Assembly: GCA_011365025.1 (NCBI GenBank) | Contig: RDOF01000007.1 | Span: 1 to 64,000, forward strand | Source of the DNA: Candidatus Thorarchaeota archaeon | GTDB taxonomy: Archaea; Asgardarchaeota; Thorarchaeia; Thorarchaeales; Thorarchaeaceae | Direction of reading: 5' to 3' | DNA length: 64,000 nt | In this document: one piece after another, positions 53,701-63,410 of the stretch | How positions within the stretch are numbered: the stretch's first letter is position 1 | Layout: the number at the start of each line of letters is the position of its first letter | Notes under the pieces: model-generated | Database searches by the model: none | Told to the model about the DNA's origin: nothing | What the model saw: only the letters and a program-made list of their open reading frames with translations | Made by a program: the position numbers and the translations under genes

Positions 53701-55062
53701 CTATTCATCCTTGGATATTATGTTTACACCATCAAGAACAATCTCAGGTCCTATTGTTCCAGTAAGGTAGATAGGTTCCTTTGCTATCTCTCTCACCTGT
53801 TTCAGCAATTCGAAGGCATTTCCGGAAACCATAAGGCCATGGACAGCACCCATAAGCTTTCCATTCTCAATAAGCAATGCGGGGTTTCCTACGATGCTGA
53901 AATCCCCAGATTCTGGATTGGCGCTATGAGCTCCCTGCACATTCTCAATGTAGTAACCATAATCCATTTCGGAGATAATTTCCTCAATGGACCGCTCGCC
54001 CGGTGAAACAACAAAGGTAGACGGAGCTATCTCTACCAACCCTTGGCGCATCCTTCGACGGGCATTTCCAGTGCTCTTGACACCCATTTTGTTTCCCCAA
54101 TATGTATCCCAAATAAAGGACCGCAATATGCCGCTCTCTATGATGGGGGTCCTTCGACGAGGCACCCCTTCGTCATCAGCTGAAGAACTGCGCAACCCGC
54201 GTGGATGAAGACCGTCATCCACTACCGTAAGTAAATCAGATGCAATCTTCTCTCCAATCTTGTCCCCTATCTTTGATTTTCCCCTAGCAACGTTATCGCC
54301 TCTCACAGACTGGATGAATGTATATTGAAAGATTTGGGAATATGCTCTTGGGTGGAGCACTACTGTGAATTTGCCGGTTCTTCCCTTTGCTGCGGTTTTG
54401 CAGATTCTAATTATTCTGGCGACCCTCTGAACTGTTGATTCCAGCTCTAAATCGAGATGCCTTTTGATGTCAAGTGACACAACTCCAGGGGTCATTCCTG
54501 TTTCTGTCTGGGCAACAGCTGCTAGGACCACATAAGCCACCGTGGTTCTAAAGGAAGTTTCAGTACCATTGCTGTTTGCATAGGCAGAAATCACTGATAT
54601 TGCCGCGCTGCCGCCCCCTGCTGGAATCATACCAGCTTCTGCGCTGCTGCCAAGTTCAAGAAGCCGAAGGGATAGGTCTACAACCTTTGACGGGCGGCTT
54701 TGAGCAACATCATCCTGCCAGAATTTCTTCAGATCTGGATAGTCCTTCGATGGCATGGGAAGCGAAACCCAATCTTCATCGGGTGTGGATGCTCTGGATG
54801 CGGAAAAGGCCATTTCGAGAGCCTCTACACCGGACTCCTTGGTCGCGATGTTAGTGAACGCAGCCCCCATCTTCTTGTCAACGAAGGCACGGATTCCTAT
54901 TTCAGCGGCATCTGAGCTGTTCACGGCGCGTATTTGACCCATTTCTATGTCAGACTTGATCTCTTTCCCAAGTGTTGCTTGAACTTCGACCGCGTCTGCG
55001 CCTTTCTTCACTCCAATTTCCACAATGTACTTGCACAACTCTAAGAGGTCTGTTTCATTCAT
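53701..55062 (-). CDS. tldE: TldE/PmbA-family metalloprotease subunit homologue
   Basis: A 453-residue partner of TldD. The fold signatures of PmbA/TldE are present (VKKGADAVEVQA, the central segment with ADDEGVPRRRTPIIESGIL, and the late NAFELLKQVREIAKEP). It lacks the HExxxH zinc motif, as expected for this subunit. In bacteria TldD/TldE is a heterodimer that digests unfolded peptides and matures microcins. The chosen start has AGGAG ten bases upstream, 13 bases after the tldD stop. The frame extends ten codons further to a TTG. The pair forms an operon with tldD first. Confidence 0.9.
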   Translation of the reverse strand: MNETDLLELCKYIVEIGVKKGADAVEVQATLGKEIKSDIEMGQIRAVNSSDAAEIGIRAFVDKKMGAAFTNIATKESGVEALEMAFSASRASTPDEDWVSLPMPSKDYPDLKKFWQDDVAQSRPSKVVDLSLRLLELGSSAEAGMIPAGGGSAAISVISAYANSNGTETSFRTTVAYVVLAAVAQTETGMTPGVVSLDIKRHLDLELESTVQRVARIIRICKTAAKGRTGKFTVVLHPRAYSQIFQYTFIQSVRGDNVARGKSKIGDKIGEKIASDLLTVVDDGLHPRGLRSSSADDEGVPRRRTPIIESGILRSFIWDTYWGNKMGVKSTGNARRRMRQGLVEIAPSTFVVSPGERSIEEIISEMDYGYYIENVQGAHSANPESGDFSIVGNPALLIENGKLMGAVHGLMVSGNAFELLKQVREIAKEPIYLTGTIGPEIVLDGVNIISKDE

Positions 55063-55075
55063 TACACACCAGCTC

Positions 55076-56467
55076 CTAGCTCCTTCCCCCAAATGTTATC
55101 CCACCTCTTGAGAATCTAACATTCGGCCCTCCCGCCGCCACAAATGCCTCTTGGCCGGCCTTTCCGCATCGTCCAATCTCCCAATCAAACACATCCTTTG
55201 ATACGCCGGTTATTCTGAAGAGCGAATCAGTGGCGATACCAGATATTGAGAGGTCCGTGATGGGTTTGCCGATTTCGCCATCAACTATCTCATACGCTTC
55301 CTGAATGCCCACCTGGAAACTTGCATTCATTTGAGCTTGACCACCTCTGAAATCGGCACAATAATATCCGAAATCTATGCCCTCAAAGAGCTCATCAGAT
55401 GAATAGTCCCCCTTCTCGAAGTATGTATTCCTCATGCGAATTACGGGGGGATACAAGTAGCTTTGCGCACGTGCATTGCCGGATGTCTTCTGACCCGTTT
55501 TTGCAGCGTACTCCCTATTGGTTAACAATTCTGTGAGAAGAGAGTCCCTGATAATCTCAACTCTGCTTGCGGGAACGCCCTCGTCATCGAATTTGGCGGT
55601 TCCCATATTCCCAGCTATGGTACCATCATCAGTCATATTCACTCCATCTGCGGCTACAACCTCTCCTACCTTCCCATTGAAGGCACTTCGAATAAGCAAA
55701 TCCGATTCAGCAAGATGACCAAGCGCCTCGTGTGCAAGGATTCCAATAACTCTCGGACCAAGTACACAGGGATGAGAGCCGGCTTTGGCTGGAACACCCT
55801 CCAACTGCAGCTTAGCTCTCTTGGCAGCGGATTCTCCAATGAACAGAGGAGTAGCTACATCTTCCATGTACTCCCAACCCTGCTTTGTGCTGGCATCCTC
55901 GAATCGTGCTGCACTTAATCGGGTCCCTTCCTTTGCAGTCACCCAGGGTAGGGTCCAGACAAGAATATCTCTGGTGTCTATTCTGGCTCCATCTGATGTT
56001 GCTAAGTACTTCCGACCAGACGCGGTTCTAACTTGAATGCTTACTGCAGTTATTCGGGGGTCGAATTCCTTGATGACCGCGGTCATTTCTCTCATATACT
56101 CAATTTTCTCTTCTATGGGGACATGACGGGGGTCGCTCCGGATTTTGAGATCAATGCTGTCCTCATGGGCTTCTGTTTCTGCAAGCGTGATTGGTTCACT
56201 TCTTGCTGTTGAAGCCGCCTTCGCCATCGCATAGGCATCCTTGACTGCTTGGTCTAATTTGTCAATATGACTTGTTGACACAAATCCCCAAGCGCCGTCA
56301 GCTAAAACTCGAATTGCCGCTCCAGTTTCAATTCGCTGCGTCAAAGCAGTGACTCTCAAATCATCCATTTGGAGATATTCGATGAATCCTGACTCGCCTC
56401 GAAGCTCTATATAATCAGCACCAAGGCTTCGACCGGACTCTATTGCCTTTTCCATTTCTTCAAACAA
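55076..56467 (-). CDS. tldD: TldD-family zinc metalloprotease
   Basis: A 463-residue catalytic subunit of the TldD/TldE peptidase. The zinc motif AHEALGHLAESD (HExxxH) is present, and downstream Cys and glycine-rich strands (GGQAQMNASF, FRITGVSKDV, GGPNVRFSRGG) match the family. It processes short unfolded peptides within the shared cavity with TldE. tldE follows after 13 bases. Archaeal TldD/E substrates are unknown. Its location beside three S8 proteases and an M24 peptidase elsewhere in the window suits a role in peptide turnover, though that link is inferred. Confidence 0.93.
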   Translation of the reverse strand: MFEEMEKAIESGRSLGADYIELRGESGFIEYLQMDDLRVTALTQRIETGAAIRVLADGAWGFVSTSHIDKLDQAVKDAYAMAKAASTARSEPITLAETEAHEDSIDLKIRSDPRHVPIEEKIEYMREMTAVIKEFDPRITAVSIQVRTASGRKYLATSDGARIDTRDILVWTLPWVTAKEGTRLSAARFEDASTKQGWEYMEDVATPLFIGESAAKRAKLQLEGVPAKAGSHPCVLGPRVIGILAHEALGHLAESDLLIRSAFNGKVGEVVAADGVNMTDDGTIAGNMGTAKFDDEGVPASRVEIIRDSLLTELLTNREYAAKTGQKTSGNARAQSYLYPPVIRMRNTYFEKGDYSSDELFEGIDFGYYCADFRGGQAQMNASFQVGIQEAYEIVDGEIGKPITDLSISGIATDSLFRITGVSKDVFDWEIGRCGKAGQEAFVAAGGPNVRFSRGGITFGGRS

Positions 56468-56610
56468 GATTGCGTCCTCTCAAAGCCAAGTTAGCTGGAA
56501 TTCTGGGCAGCCCTCTAAGAACATTGCGCTAGGCGTGGATATTGGCTATTTTCAATATAGAACCGCAAGAGCCAATACTGAATTTGAGGAAAGAATTGGG
56601 AGTGTGAGTC

Positions 56611-58635
56611 GTGAGTCGGAGAAGCATACCCTCGGAATTCGAGCACTTGAGCGATTCAGAGGCAATTCCATGGACTACACTAATGAGAATAACCAAACGT
56701 AACGAGAAGAAGATGAGCCCATTCGAAGCATTCACTGATGCAGCTATAGAGATCGCCTCCAAAGAAGTGACCAAGAAAACTCCGAACGATACGACGATAC
56801 GGTTGGGAGTAGAAGCATGCTTGACTCGCGGACGTATTGCAGAAGCGCTCCTGCTCTCCTCAAACTCGAAGAGTGTGCAGGTTCTGAGCCTCAGAGCCAT
56901 TGCTCTTTTTGTACTGTCTGACTCGCCGGGACTCAAAGAAACCCTCACTGCTATTGAGGGAACTTTCGTTGATGAACCAGACCCTGCGGACCTTGTGAGG
57001 CTCAGCACTGTTAGGGTGCTACAAGCCGCAGCTGAAAGAGATACCAATGTAATAATGTGTGTGATGGAGTTTGATAATCTACTGGAAACATATCCTGAGC
57101 AAGTTGAAAATCCCCTTACAGAAACGATGTTCACCCTATACGTTGTGGGCTCATTACTATATGAGGTTGGACAAGCCAAGAGAGCAGAGAGAATAGCAGA
57201 TACCCTGGAAGACATGGCTGAGGCGAAGCGTCACAGGATGTGCCTAGCCCTTGTAGAGAACCTCAGAGGGAACATTTGCAACTTCCTCGGGAATTTCAAC
57301 GCGGCCGAAAAGCACTACCTTCGAGTCAAGAAGATTAGTGACGAACTCTCATTTGGTCTTGGAACGGCCATGGCGTTGAATAACCTTGGGACTTTGCGGC
57401 TCAATACATTGAGACCAGAGGAGGCTTTGGGGTTCTTTTCTGAATCGTTATCGCTAATGGAGATGGAAGTAGGACAGGCGGTGTGCCTAGCTAATCTAGG
57501 CGAGATTGCAACAATTCTTGGGATGTACAAGGATGCAGAAAATTACTTGAAAGAGGCAGTTGAGATTGAGGCACGAACACACAAAGGACTAGTTGAAATC
57601 TATGCTTGGTACACCATTCTTCTGTCTAGACTTGAAAGAACGAAGGAAGCCGAGGAATACCTAGAGAAAGCGAGAGAGATAGCCGAGGTTACAGAGAAAC
57701 CAATTAGAAAGGGATCTTACCTTTATGCTAAGGGAGTCTATGAGGCTTCTAGGAATCGGTATGAGAAGGCGGTATCAACATTCGAGGAGCTCTTGAAGCT
57801 CTCAAAAGCGAACTCAATATTTGAGATGCTGGTCCGTGCCAAATTGGAACTATCGCGAACGTATCTCGGAATTCATTCAGAGTCAAGGGATCCTGAACAC
57901 CTATCAAAGGCGGCATATCATTTGGATGATCTTTCCCAGATTGCCAAGGAGCAGGGGCTTCAGCATCTGTATGCACGAGTGTTGCTTCTTCGCTCGGATT
58001 TTCTTGCTCTTGCTGGACAGGACCTAGAGGCAAAGGCACACCTTGAGAAAGCCCAAAGCATCGCCAGTTTTGCTGAAGACGAGAGACTCCTTGAAGAAGC
58101 AAAAGGAAAGCTGAAAGCACTAACCACACTCAAGAATGTCGCTCAAAGTATTGATGAGAAGGCCTTTGTCAAAGCATTTGATAGAGTTGCAGGTTTCAAG
58201 CCGGCAGGGCCCCTAAGGGAGATACCTAGGCCTATATTGCAGGCTATACTCGTTCTGGATCGGATATCAGGACTGACTGAATTTGTACACCATTTTGGTG
58301 CAAAACCAGAAATGGACAGCACAATCGTAAGTGGTTTCTTGTCAGCAATTTCGGCGTTCACAGGCGAACTTCTGGGAGACACAGGGTTGTTACGATCGAT
58401 AAATCATGAAGGTTCAACAATCATGCTTGAACATACTCCTCACAGAATCTTTGCTATGATAGTGGAGAAAGAAACTTTCGATATTCGATATACATTGCAC
58501 GAGTTCGCCAAGCGGTTTAATGCAACTTATGAACCTACAACAGGGAAAGATGGTGTTGACACATCCGAGTATTCAGGAGCAGAAGTTTTGGTTTCCGAGA
58601 TGTTTTCGACTAAACCAACAACGGAAGCAGGTTGA
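56611..58635 (+). CDS. TPR-repeat protein with a longin/roadblock-like C-terminal domain
   Basis: A 674-residue protein from a GTG start (GGAG eight bases upstream). Residues 60-500 are helical repeats of the TPR type (for example GNFNAAEKHYLRVKKISDEL, EEALGFFSESLSLMEMEVG, MYKDAENYLKEAVEIEA). Residues 535-645 change to an alpha/beta fold beginning ILQAILVLDRISGLTEFVHHF, then STIVSGFLSAISAFTGELL and RIFAMIVEKETFDIRYTLHE. This pattern resembles longin- or roadblock-type domains that sense or bind small GTPases in Asgard archaea. The next gene encodes a translational-type GTPase on the same strand, so a GTPase-scaffold role is plausible. The assignment of the C-terminal domain is by pattern only. 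Confidence 0.72.
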   Translation: MSRRSIPSEFEHLSDSEAIPWTTLMRITKRNEKKMSPFEAFTDAAIEIASKEVTKKTPNDTTIRLGVEACLTRGRIAEALLLSSNSKSVQVLSLRAIALFVLSDSPGLKETLTAIEGTFVDEPDPADLVRLSTVRVLQAAAERDTNVIMCVMEFDNLLETYPEQVENPLTETMFTLYVVGSLLYEVGQAKRAERIADTLEDMAEAKRHRMCLALVENLRGNICNFLGNFNAAEKHYLRVKKISDELSFGLGTAMALNNLGTLRLNTLRPEEALGFFSESLSLMEMEVGQAVCLANLGEIATILGMYKDAENYLKEAVEIEARTHKGLVEIYAWYTILLSRLERTKEAEEYLEKAREIAEVTEKPIRKGSYLYAKGVYEASRNRYEKAVSTFEELLKLSKANSIFEMLVRAKLELSRTYLGIHSESRDPEHLSKAAYHLDDLSQIAKEQGLQHLYARVLLLRSDFLALAGQDLEAKAHLEKAQSIASFAEDERLLEEAKGKLKALTTLKNVAQSIDEKAFVKAFDRVAGFKPAGPLREIPRPILQAILVLDRISGLTEFVHHFGAKPEMDSTIVSGFLSAISAFTGELLGDTGLLRSINHEGSTIMLEHTPHRIFAMIVEKETFDIRYTLHEFAKRFNATYEPTTGKDGVDTSEYSGAEVLVSEMFSTKPTTEAG

Positions 58636-58697
58636 TTCGTTGTGCCAGCCCTTATAACCTTGGAGTGTTGAGGTGCGTCCAGAAGGATAAAAGGAGA

Positions 58698-60362
58698 ATG
58701 ACATCAGCCAATCAGATTCGCGACATACTATTCGTAGGCGAAACAAGAAGTCAGGAATTCAAGAGACGCCTGACAAAGGCAGATCTAAAGACTGATAGGC
58801 GGCAGAAACTTGTAACTCGAATTCGGTTCATGACATGTGAAGCTCCATTCGAGGGTGTATTTCTCGTTGGGATTGAGGACATTGGAGGAAAGGAATGGAA
58901 AGTCTACGGCTTAAGCGAGGCTGGTATTAGACTGGCAGAGGAGGTTCTTGAAGAAATCTGCAAAGAGGCAGAGGTGGAAATAGTCGAAGGAGAGAGAATA
59001 GAAGCAACTGAAGGACTAGTGGGGAGATATCTTCTCAAAAGAATCGCCGCACCTGAAGTGAAGGAAACCTGCTCAGTAAATGTGGCAGGCAGAGTGAATT
59101 CGGGCAAGTCAACCATGATAGGAGCTCTGGTCACAGGTAGTCCAGATGATGGTTCAGGAAAGACCCGCTCCTTCTTGCTGAAACACCCACAAGAAATAAC
59201 ACGAGGACAAACTGCGGACATACATCTCACCTTTATGGGCTTCACTGATGAGGGGGACAGCATTCACCTTGAGAATCCTCTAAGTAAGGAAGAAGCGGCA
59301 CGAGTTTTGGACCGGTCTGCAAAGATTCTCACGTTCTTCGATGCACCTGGGCATAAGGAATATAGCAAAACAATGATTCGAAGCATATTGGGAGCTGATG
59401 CCCAATATGGCTTGGTGTTGATTCCCGCCCCCGAGGAAGCCAGCCTTGTCCGTGCAAGTCTTCAAAGAGAACACAGAGCACGCCTTGATGACATAACAAG
59501 AGAACACCTTCTACTTATGGCTAGTCAGGGAGCGCCTTTTATTGTGTTGGTTTCAAAGACCGATAAAGCACATCCCGAAGACCTAGAGGTCGTTCATGAA
59601 GTGGTTCGAAGTACGCTGAAGGAGATTGGTCGCATTCCAGTTGGTGTAAAAACCGAGGAAGAAATTGATACAATTGCAAGCGAAATCCAGCATGGAGTAA
59701 TTGTACCCGTATTGGAGTTTGCGGCAACGAAAATGGAGTCCATCAAGCTCCTAACAAAACTGCTATGGAGCGTACCTTCGGATACAAAAAATCAGTCTTA
59801 TGATAAACCGGCAAGGTCCTATATTGACAAAGTATATCGGGGTATTAGAGGTACGAATGTGGTTGTCACGGGCACAGTGAGGTCAGGGGTGTTTAAAAAG
59901 GGGCAAGAGGTTATAGTTGGCCCAATTGGAGAGGGAGGCTTTTCCTTGGGAAGAGTCTTCAGTATTGAGATGTTCAAGAAACGAGTTAGCTCAGTCCGAG
60001 CAGGAGACCTTTTTGGTTTCGATATAAAGGACGTTGAGAAGCACAGCATAAGACGAGGACAAGTGGTTTCGGATCCTGACGATGCAATTCGAGGATGCCG
60101 CGTGTTCGAAGCAAACATTGTGGTAACGAGACATCCCACTCGAATTACTGAAGGATATACTCCCGTCCTTCAGTGCCACACAATTCAACATACCGTCATT
60201 CTTCGGAGGATATACAATGCAGAGTATTTGTCAGTTGGAGATTTCGCGCGGGTCCAGTTGGAATTCATGCTTTTCCCCGAACCTGTAGAGGTGGGTGATA
60301 AAATAGTGCTCCGTGAGGCAAATACCAGGGCAATTGGAACGATTGTCGAAACAGTCAGCTGA
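58698..60362 (+). CDS. GTPBP1-like translational GTPase (EF-Tu superfamily)
   Basis: A 554-residue GTPase. After an N-terminal domain of about 130 residues come G1 GRVNSGKST, the ITRGQT switch region, G3 FDAPGHKEY, G4 SKTDKA, then two beta-barrel domains like those of EF-Tu (VTGTVRSGVFKKGQEVIVGP; late VQLEFMLFPEPVEVGDKIVLRE). Eukaryotic GTPBP1/2 act in ribosome quality control and mRNA turnover; archaeal relatives are little studied. ATG 58698 has GGAG just upstream. The frame is open to a TTG at 58632 that overlaps the TPR stop by four bases, so either start is possible. It is in an operon with the TPR gene. Confidence 0.85.
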   Translation: MTSANQIRDILFVGETRSQEFKRRLTKADLKTDRRQKLVTRIRFMTCEAPFEGVFLVGIEDIGGKEWKVYGLSEAGIRLAEEVLEEICKEAEVEIVEGERIEATEGLVGRYLLKRIAAPEVKETCSVNVAGRVNSGKSTMIGALVTGSPDDGSGKTRSFLLKHPQEITRGQTADIHLTFMGFTDEGDSIHLENPLSKEEAARVLDRSAKILTFFDAPGHKEYSKTMIRSILGADAQYGLVLIPAPEEASLVRASLQREHRARLDDITREHLLLMASQGAPFIVLVSKTDKAHPEDLEVVHEVVRSTLKEIGRIPVGVKTEEEIDTIASEIQHGVIVPVLEFAATKMESIKLLTKLLWSVPSDTKNQSYDKPARSYIDKVYRGIRGTNVVVTGTVRSGVFKKGQEVIVGPIGEGGFSLGRVFSIEMFKKRVSSVRAGDLFGFDIKDVEKHSIRRGQVVSDPDDAIRGCRVFEANIVVTRHPTRITEGYTPVLQCHTIQHTVILRRIYNAEYLSVGDFARVQLEFMLFPEPVEVGDKIVLREANTRAIGTIVETVS

Positions 60363-60373
60363 AATGAGCTCTT

Positions 60374-62050
60374 CTAAATTTCCGTTACGCAGTCCTCAAA
60401 TAATGTTTCTGAACGTATAAGGCGACGTTTCGACTTTGCCTCAACAATTGGCCATACCGAGCACTCCTTTTCGAGTGCAGCCTTAAGCAAAAATTTCCTC
60501 CATGTGCCTGATGCACAACTAACCATGTAAGAGGCATTGGCGAAAGAGAAAATCGTAGATTCAAGAGTGTAGTCAGAGATCTGCTGCAAGTCATTTGGCG
60601 CCCCCTTGATTAGAAAATCCAGTTCAATGCCCATGTGATTGAAATCGGGCACGAATGTTATACGTTCCTGGGTTAGTAGGGTTTCAACCCGCTGAAGAGA
60701 ACCGACAAGAGTGTTTTCCAAAATCTGCACCTTGCCTTCAGCAAGTCTTTCAAGTACTGCAGTTTCTGCAGCTCCACAAGGACGATCGTTAAAGGAAATT
60801 GATGCATTGAAGGTATCATCTGATTTTGTTTCAATTCCAATGGACCGCAGTATCCAGTCAATCACATCCCTCCCCTGACTAACCAATCCACCAGATTTGG
60901 GGAAGATATCCTGGAGTCGAAGGCGATATTGCAAAGACCTTAGTGGATTGTCACCCGTCTCGCCAACCTGTAGCACTCTCAAGGCATCACCGTCTTGATA
61001 GCGAATCATCAGCCACTCATCAGACATCTCGGGGGATTCGTCATTCTGCAGGTGAAGGGAAATCCCTAGCGGACCAGGGTCAAATAGCGCTCTTGGATTT
61101 AGGTGGATAACATCAAGAACCTTGCTTTTCGTGGCAAGCTGTCTAGGTTTTTGCAATGAACGACAAAAGGATTGAATAATCATATGCTCATCATGACCAA
61201 GGGCGACTTCATGAGATTCATGAAGAGTAGTGAGAACAGACTTCGTGTCGTCGATTCCAAGGTCTAAGGAGGCAATCTGAAGGAAATCCAAGAGCCTGGA
61301 AAAACCATTCCATCGATAGGACTTAGCATGTCGTTCCAGGTGGCACATGATGGGGCCCACAGGCGTGTCCTTTGATACTCTCAACCATGCCTGTCGCCAA
61401 GAATCTCGCACATTCTCACTAATGATGGCGTAGGCAAACCCGTTCGCAATTGCATTGACAAGCTGCGTGTTTCGCAGATTTTGATCGACGAACTGTAGGA
61501 AGGAAGCTCTTGCAACAATTCCATCGCCCCATGCAGAATCCAGTGAATCCTGCTCGAACACTAGATTTCCTTCTTCATCATGAAAAAGGCCGAATCCCTG
61601 AGCAATCGTTTCCAGAGAGCGTTTGGTGACAAAGATATTCGGGAAATCGGGCTCTGTCTTCGCTAGAACCCTACTTGCACGCCGTAGAGAGCGTGAAATG
61701 CGCTGCCGGAGTTCTTCTGTTGCCTCCATTCGCAACTCCTCCTCCGTTGGGGGCTCTGGCTTGGCAAATTTGGCTACAAGTTTCGAGGTGGTTCGAATTT
61801 TGTCATAAGTTGCATGATCAATGTTCTCGCCAATTAGCATACTTCCCATCACTGTAAAGAAATAGACTCGAACTCGATCTCTATGGACAACTGAAACGAG
61901 GTAACTAATCCCGCTCATTTTCTTGAAATGTTTCCTAATTGTCGATGCTTTGACTCTAAGAATCTCAACTAGCTCTGCTCCTGTTTCATGGAATTGCCTT
62001 TCACCAAAAGCGCCTATCTCTTTCGGGATGCCTCTTGCAGATTTCGCCAA
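60374..62050 (-). CDS. Uncharacterised 558-residue protein
   Basis: A mainly soluble protein from a TTG start. Visible parts: an N-terminal helical region with FGERQFHETGAELVEILRVK, a central long helical segment (about 110-300) and a beta-rich second half with LMIRYQDGDALRVLQVGETG and DFNHMGIELDFLIKG. There are no known catalytic motifs, no signal peptide and no membrane span. It is convergent with the GTPBP1-like gene. Its N-terminus could hold a winged-helix-like segment (ASTIRKHFKKMSGISYLVSVV). I do not recognise the family. Confidence 0.65.
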   Translation of the reverse strand: MAKSARGIPKEIGAFGERQFHETGAELVEILRVKASTIRKHFKKMSGISYLVSVVHRDRVRVYFFTVMGSMLIGENIDHATYDKIRTTSKLVAKFAKPEPPTEEELRMEATEELRQRISRSLRRASRVLAKTEPDFPNIFVTKRSLETIAQGFGLFHDEEGNLVFEQDSLDSAWGDGIVARASFLQFVDQNLRNTQLVNAIANGFAYAIISENVRDSWRQAWLRVSKDTPVGPIMCHLERHAKSYRWNGFSRLLDFLQIASLDLGIDDTKSVLTTLHESHEVALGHDEHMIIQSFCRSLQKPRQLATKSKVLDVIHLNPRALFDPGPLGISLHLQNDESPEMSDEWLMIRYQDGDALRVLQVGETGDNPLRSLQYRLRLQDIFPKSGGLVSQGRDVIDWILRSIGIETKSDDTFNASISFNDRPCGAAETAVLERLAEGKVQILENTLVGSLQRVETLLTQERITFVPDFNHMGIELDFLIKGAPNDLQQISDYTLESTIFSFANASYMVSCASGTWRKFLLKAALEKECSVWPIVEAKSKRRLIRSETLFEDCVTEI

Positions 62051-62167
62051 GCTTCTCTGCCTCCGTGTCGTGTGATGTGTTTGATATCACAGATAAGCCT
62101 GCTTGAAGAGTGCCTTGGCCGACAAGTCTTAATTAAGAAAAATACGCGCAAATAACTAGTGTCTGTG

Positions 62168-62326
62168 ATGATGCAATTGGACTTTACATTATTGATTATT
62201 TGGTACTTGGTGCCCTTGACAATTCTGTTTGGACGAGGGGCTCTTGCGGCCAATAGAGCGCGCAAAAAGCGCCAGGAGCTTCGAGAGATTGAACGAAAAT
62301 CTACACCATTCACTCGCGATCTGTGA
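62168..62326 (+). CDS. Small single-span membrane protein (52 residues)
   Basis: A short ORF not previously listed: MMQLDFTLLIIWYLVPLTIL begins a single transmembrane helix of about 20 residues, followed by a basic amphipathic helix (NRARKKRQELREIERK) and a polar tail. The layout (one span, then positive charges) is typical of a real small membrane protein. There is no strong ribosome site. An A/T-rich stretch upstream (TTAATTAAGAAAAATA at 62129-62144) could be its promoter. It is divergent from the 558-residue gene and converges on the next gene, whose stop is one base away. Confidence 0.5.
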   Translation: MMQLDFTLLIIWYLVPLTILFGRGALAANRARKKRQELREIERKSTPFTRDL

Positions 62327-62327
62327 C

Positions 62328-62822
62328 TTAAGACACCGTTTCAGCTGCCTCAGCTGGCCCATACTGAGAATCGTATATTGGCATTAGAATATCTCTTGTG
62401 GGTGCAGTATTCATGACTACATCAAGAACTTCGTCATTTCTCATCAATATGCATCCCAAGAAATCGTACATGAACTTGTCAAGCCGAATATTCACCCCAC
62501 GTCTTGGGACCTGTGTGAGAAGCAGGATTATGGCGAAGTTGCCCCGCGGTAATTGATTGAGAATCCCTCGTTTCATATCAGGCTCCAACTCATCTTCAAG
62601 CTGGCGTGTCATAACTCCACGTTCCATGAAGTTGTAGCGGATTCGCTCGAAATCGCCAGAAGAGCTTTTCTTTGGACGAATGAAAGAGATCGAGTACCCC
62701 AAACGCTTCAAGGAATTATAGCCTATGTAAGTTCGGAATAGAGGTGGGCTGAGAGATTCAAGCTCAACTTTGCGCAGCTCGACAGTATCCCCGTTTCGTC
62801 GTACTTTCAGGTTCACTTGCAT
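62328..62822 (-). CDS. Uncharacterised 164-residue protein
   Basis: A small soluble protein with VNLKVRRNGDTVELRKVELESL at the start (beta-hairpin) and a hydrophobic core (FAIILLLTQVPRRG, FLGCILMRNDEVLDVVMNTA). GGAG lies just before the ATG. It has no motif I recognise. It lies 60 bases downstream of the DNA methyltransferase gene on the same strand and may share its transcript. Its stop is one base from that of the small membrane protein. Confidence 0.65.
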   Translation of the reverse strand: MQVNLKVRRNGDTVELRKVELESLSPPLFRTYIGYNSLKRLGYSISFIRPKKSSSGDFERIRYNFMERGVMTRQLEDELEPDMKRGILNQLPRGNFAIILLLTQVPRRGVNIRLDKFMYDFLGCILMRNDEVLDVVMNTAPTRDILMPIYDSQYGPAEAAETVS

Positions 62823-62885
62823 ACACTCCGAAATCTTGGTCCCGCACTGGTTTTTGCATAAGCCTTTGTAAAGGATTCTGGAGAA

Positions 62886-63389
62886 TTAATCCGCGAATGC
62901 ACCCTCTCGCTTCAAAATCAATGCCTTTACTGACAAACTTCCGCCAAAACCACCAAGACCATTCTTCGCCACAACCCGGTGACAAGGGACAAATGGCGAA
63001 TGCCTGTTGCGTGCCATGACATTTCCAACAAACCGTGCGGCATTTGGTAGGCCTGCGGCCTGGGCCAATTCGCCATAGGCCATTGTTGAGCCTTTCTTAA
63101 TCTTACATGCTGCTTCTGCAACTCTTTTCTGCTTTTCAGTCATATCACTAAAATCCAGCCTAACCTTGCCAATCTTGGGATGGTCACGACCCTCCCAAAT
63201 GGCGAAGGCCGCCTCAAGTGTTTCAATGAATTCGTCTGCGCTACTTCTTTCCAGTCCAGTTCCGCCGGCAGCGCTTACGGCATCATCTACACTGCCTCTT
63301 GGAAGCGCCGATGAGTATAAACCATTTTTAGTGAAGACTCCCGCAACATAGAGAGGACCCTTCTGCAGGATGGCGACTACTTTTGGCAT
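62886..63389 (-). CDS. Methylated-DNA--protein-cysteine methyltransferase (O6-alkylguanine DNA alkyltransferase)
   Basis: A 167-residue repair protein that moves alkyl groups from O6-alkylguanine to its own Cys. The active-site motif FVPCHRVV is present, with the preceding helix-turn-helix (YGELAQAAGLPNAARFVGNVMARNRH) and the following GLGGFGG turn. The N-terminal 75 residues form the small variable domain. No ribosome site is seen, and the mRNA may be leaderless. It is downstream of the alpha-toroid gene on the same strand. Confidence 0.93.
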   Translation of the reverse strand: MPKVVAILQKGPLYVAGVFTKNGLYSSALPRGSVDDAVSAAGGTGLERSSADEFIETLEAAFAIWEGRDHPKIGKVRLDFSDMTEKQKRVAEAACKIKKGSTMAYGELAQAAGLPNAARFVGNVMARNRHSPFVPCHRVVAKNGLGGFGGSLSVKALILKREGAFAD

Positions 63390-63410
63390 GTATTATTGGT
63401 TGTGGGGAGC

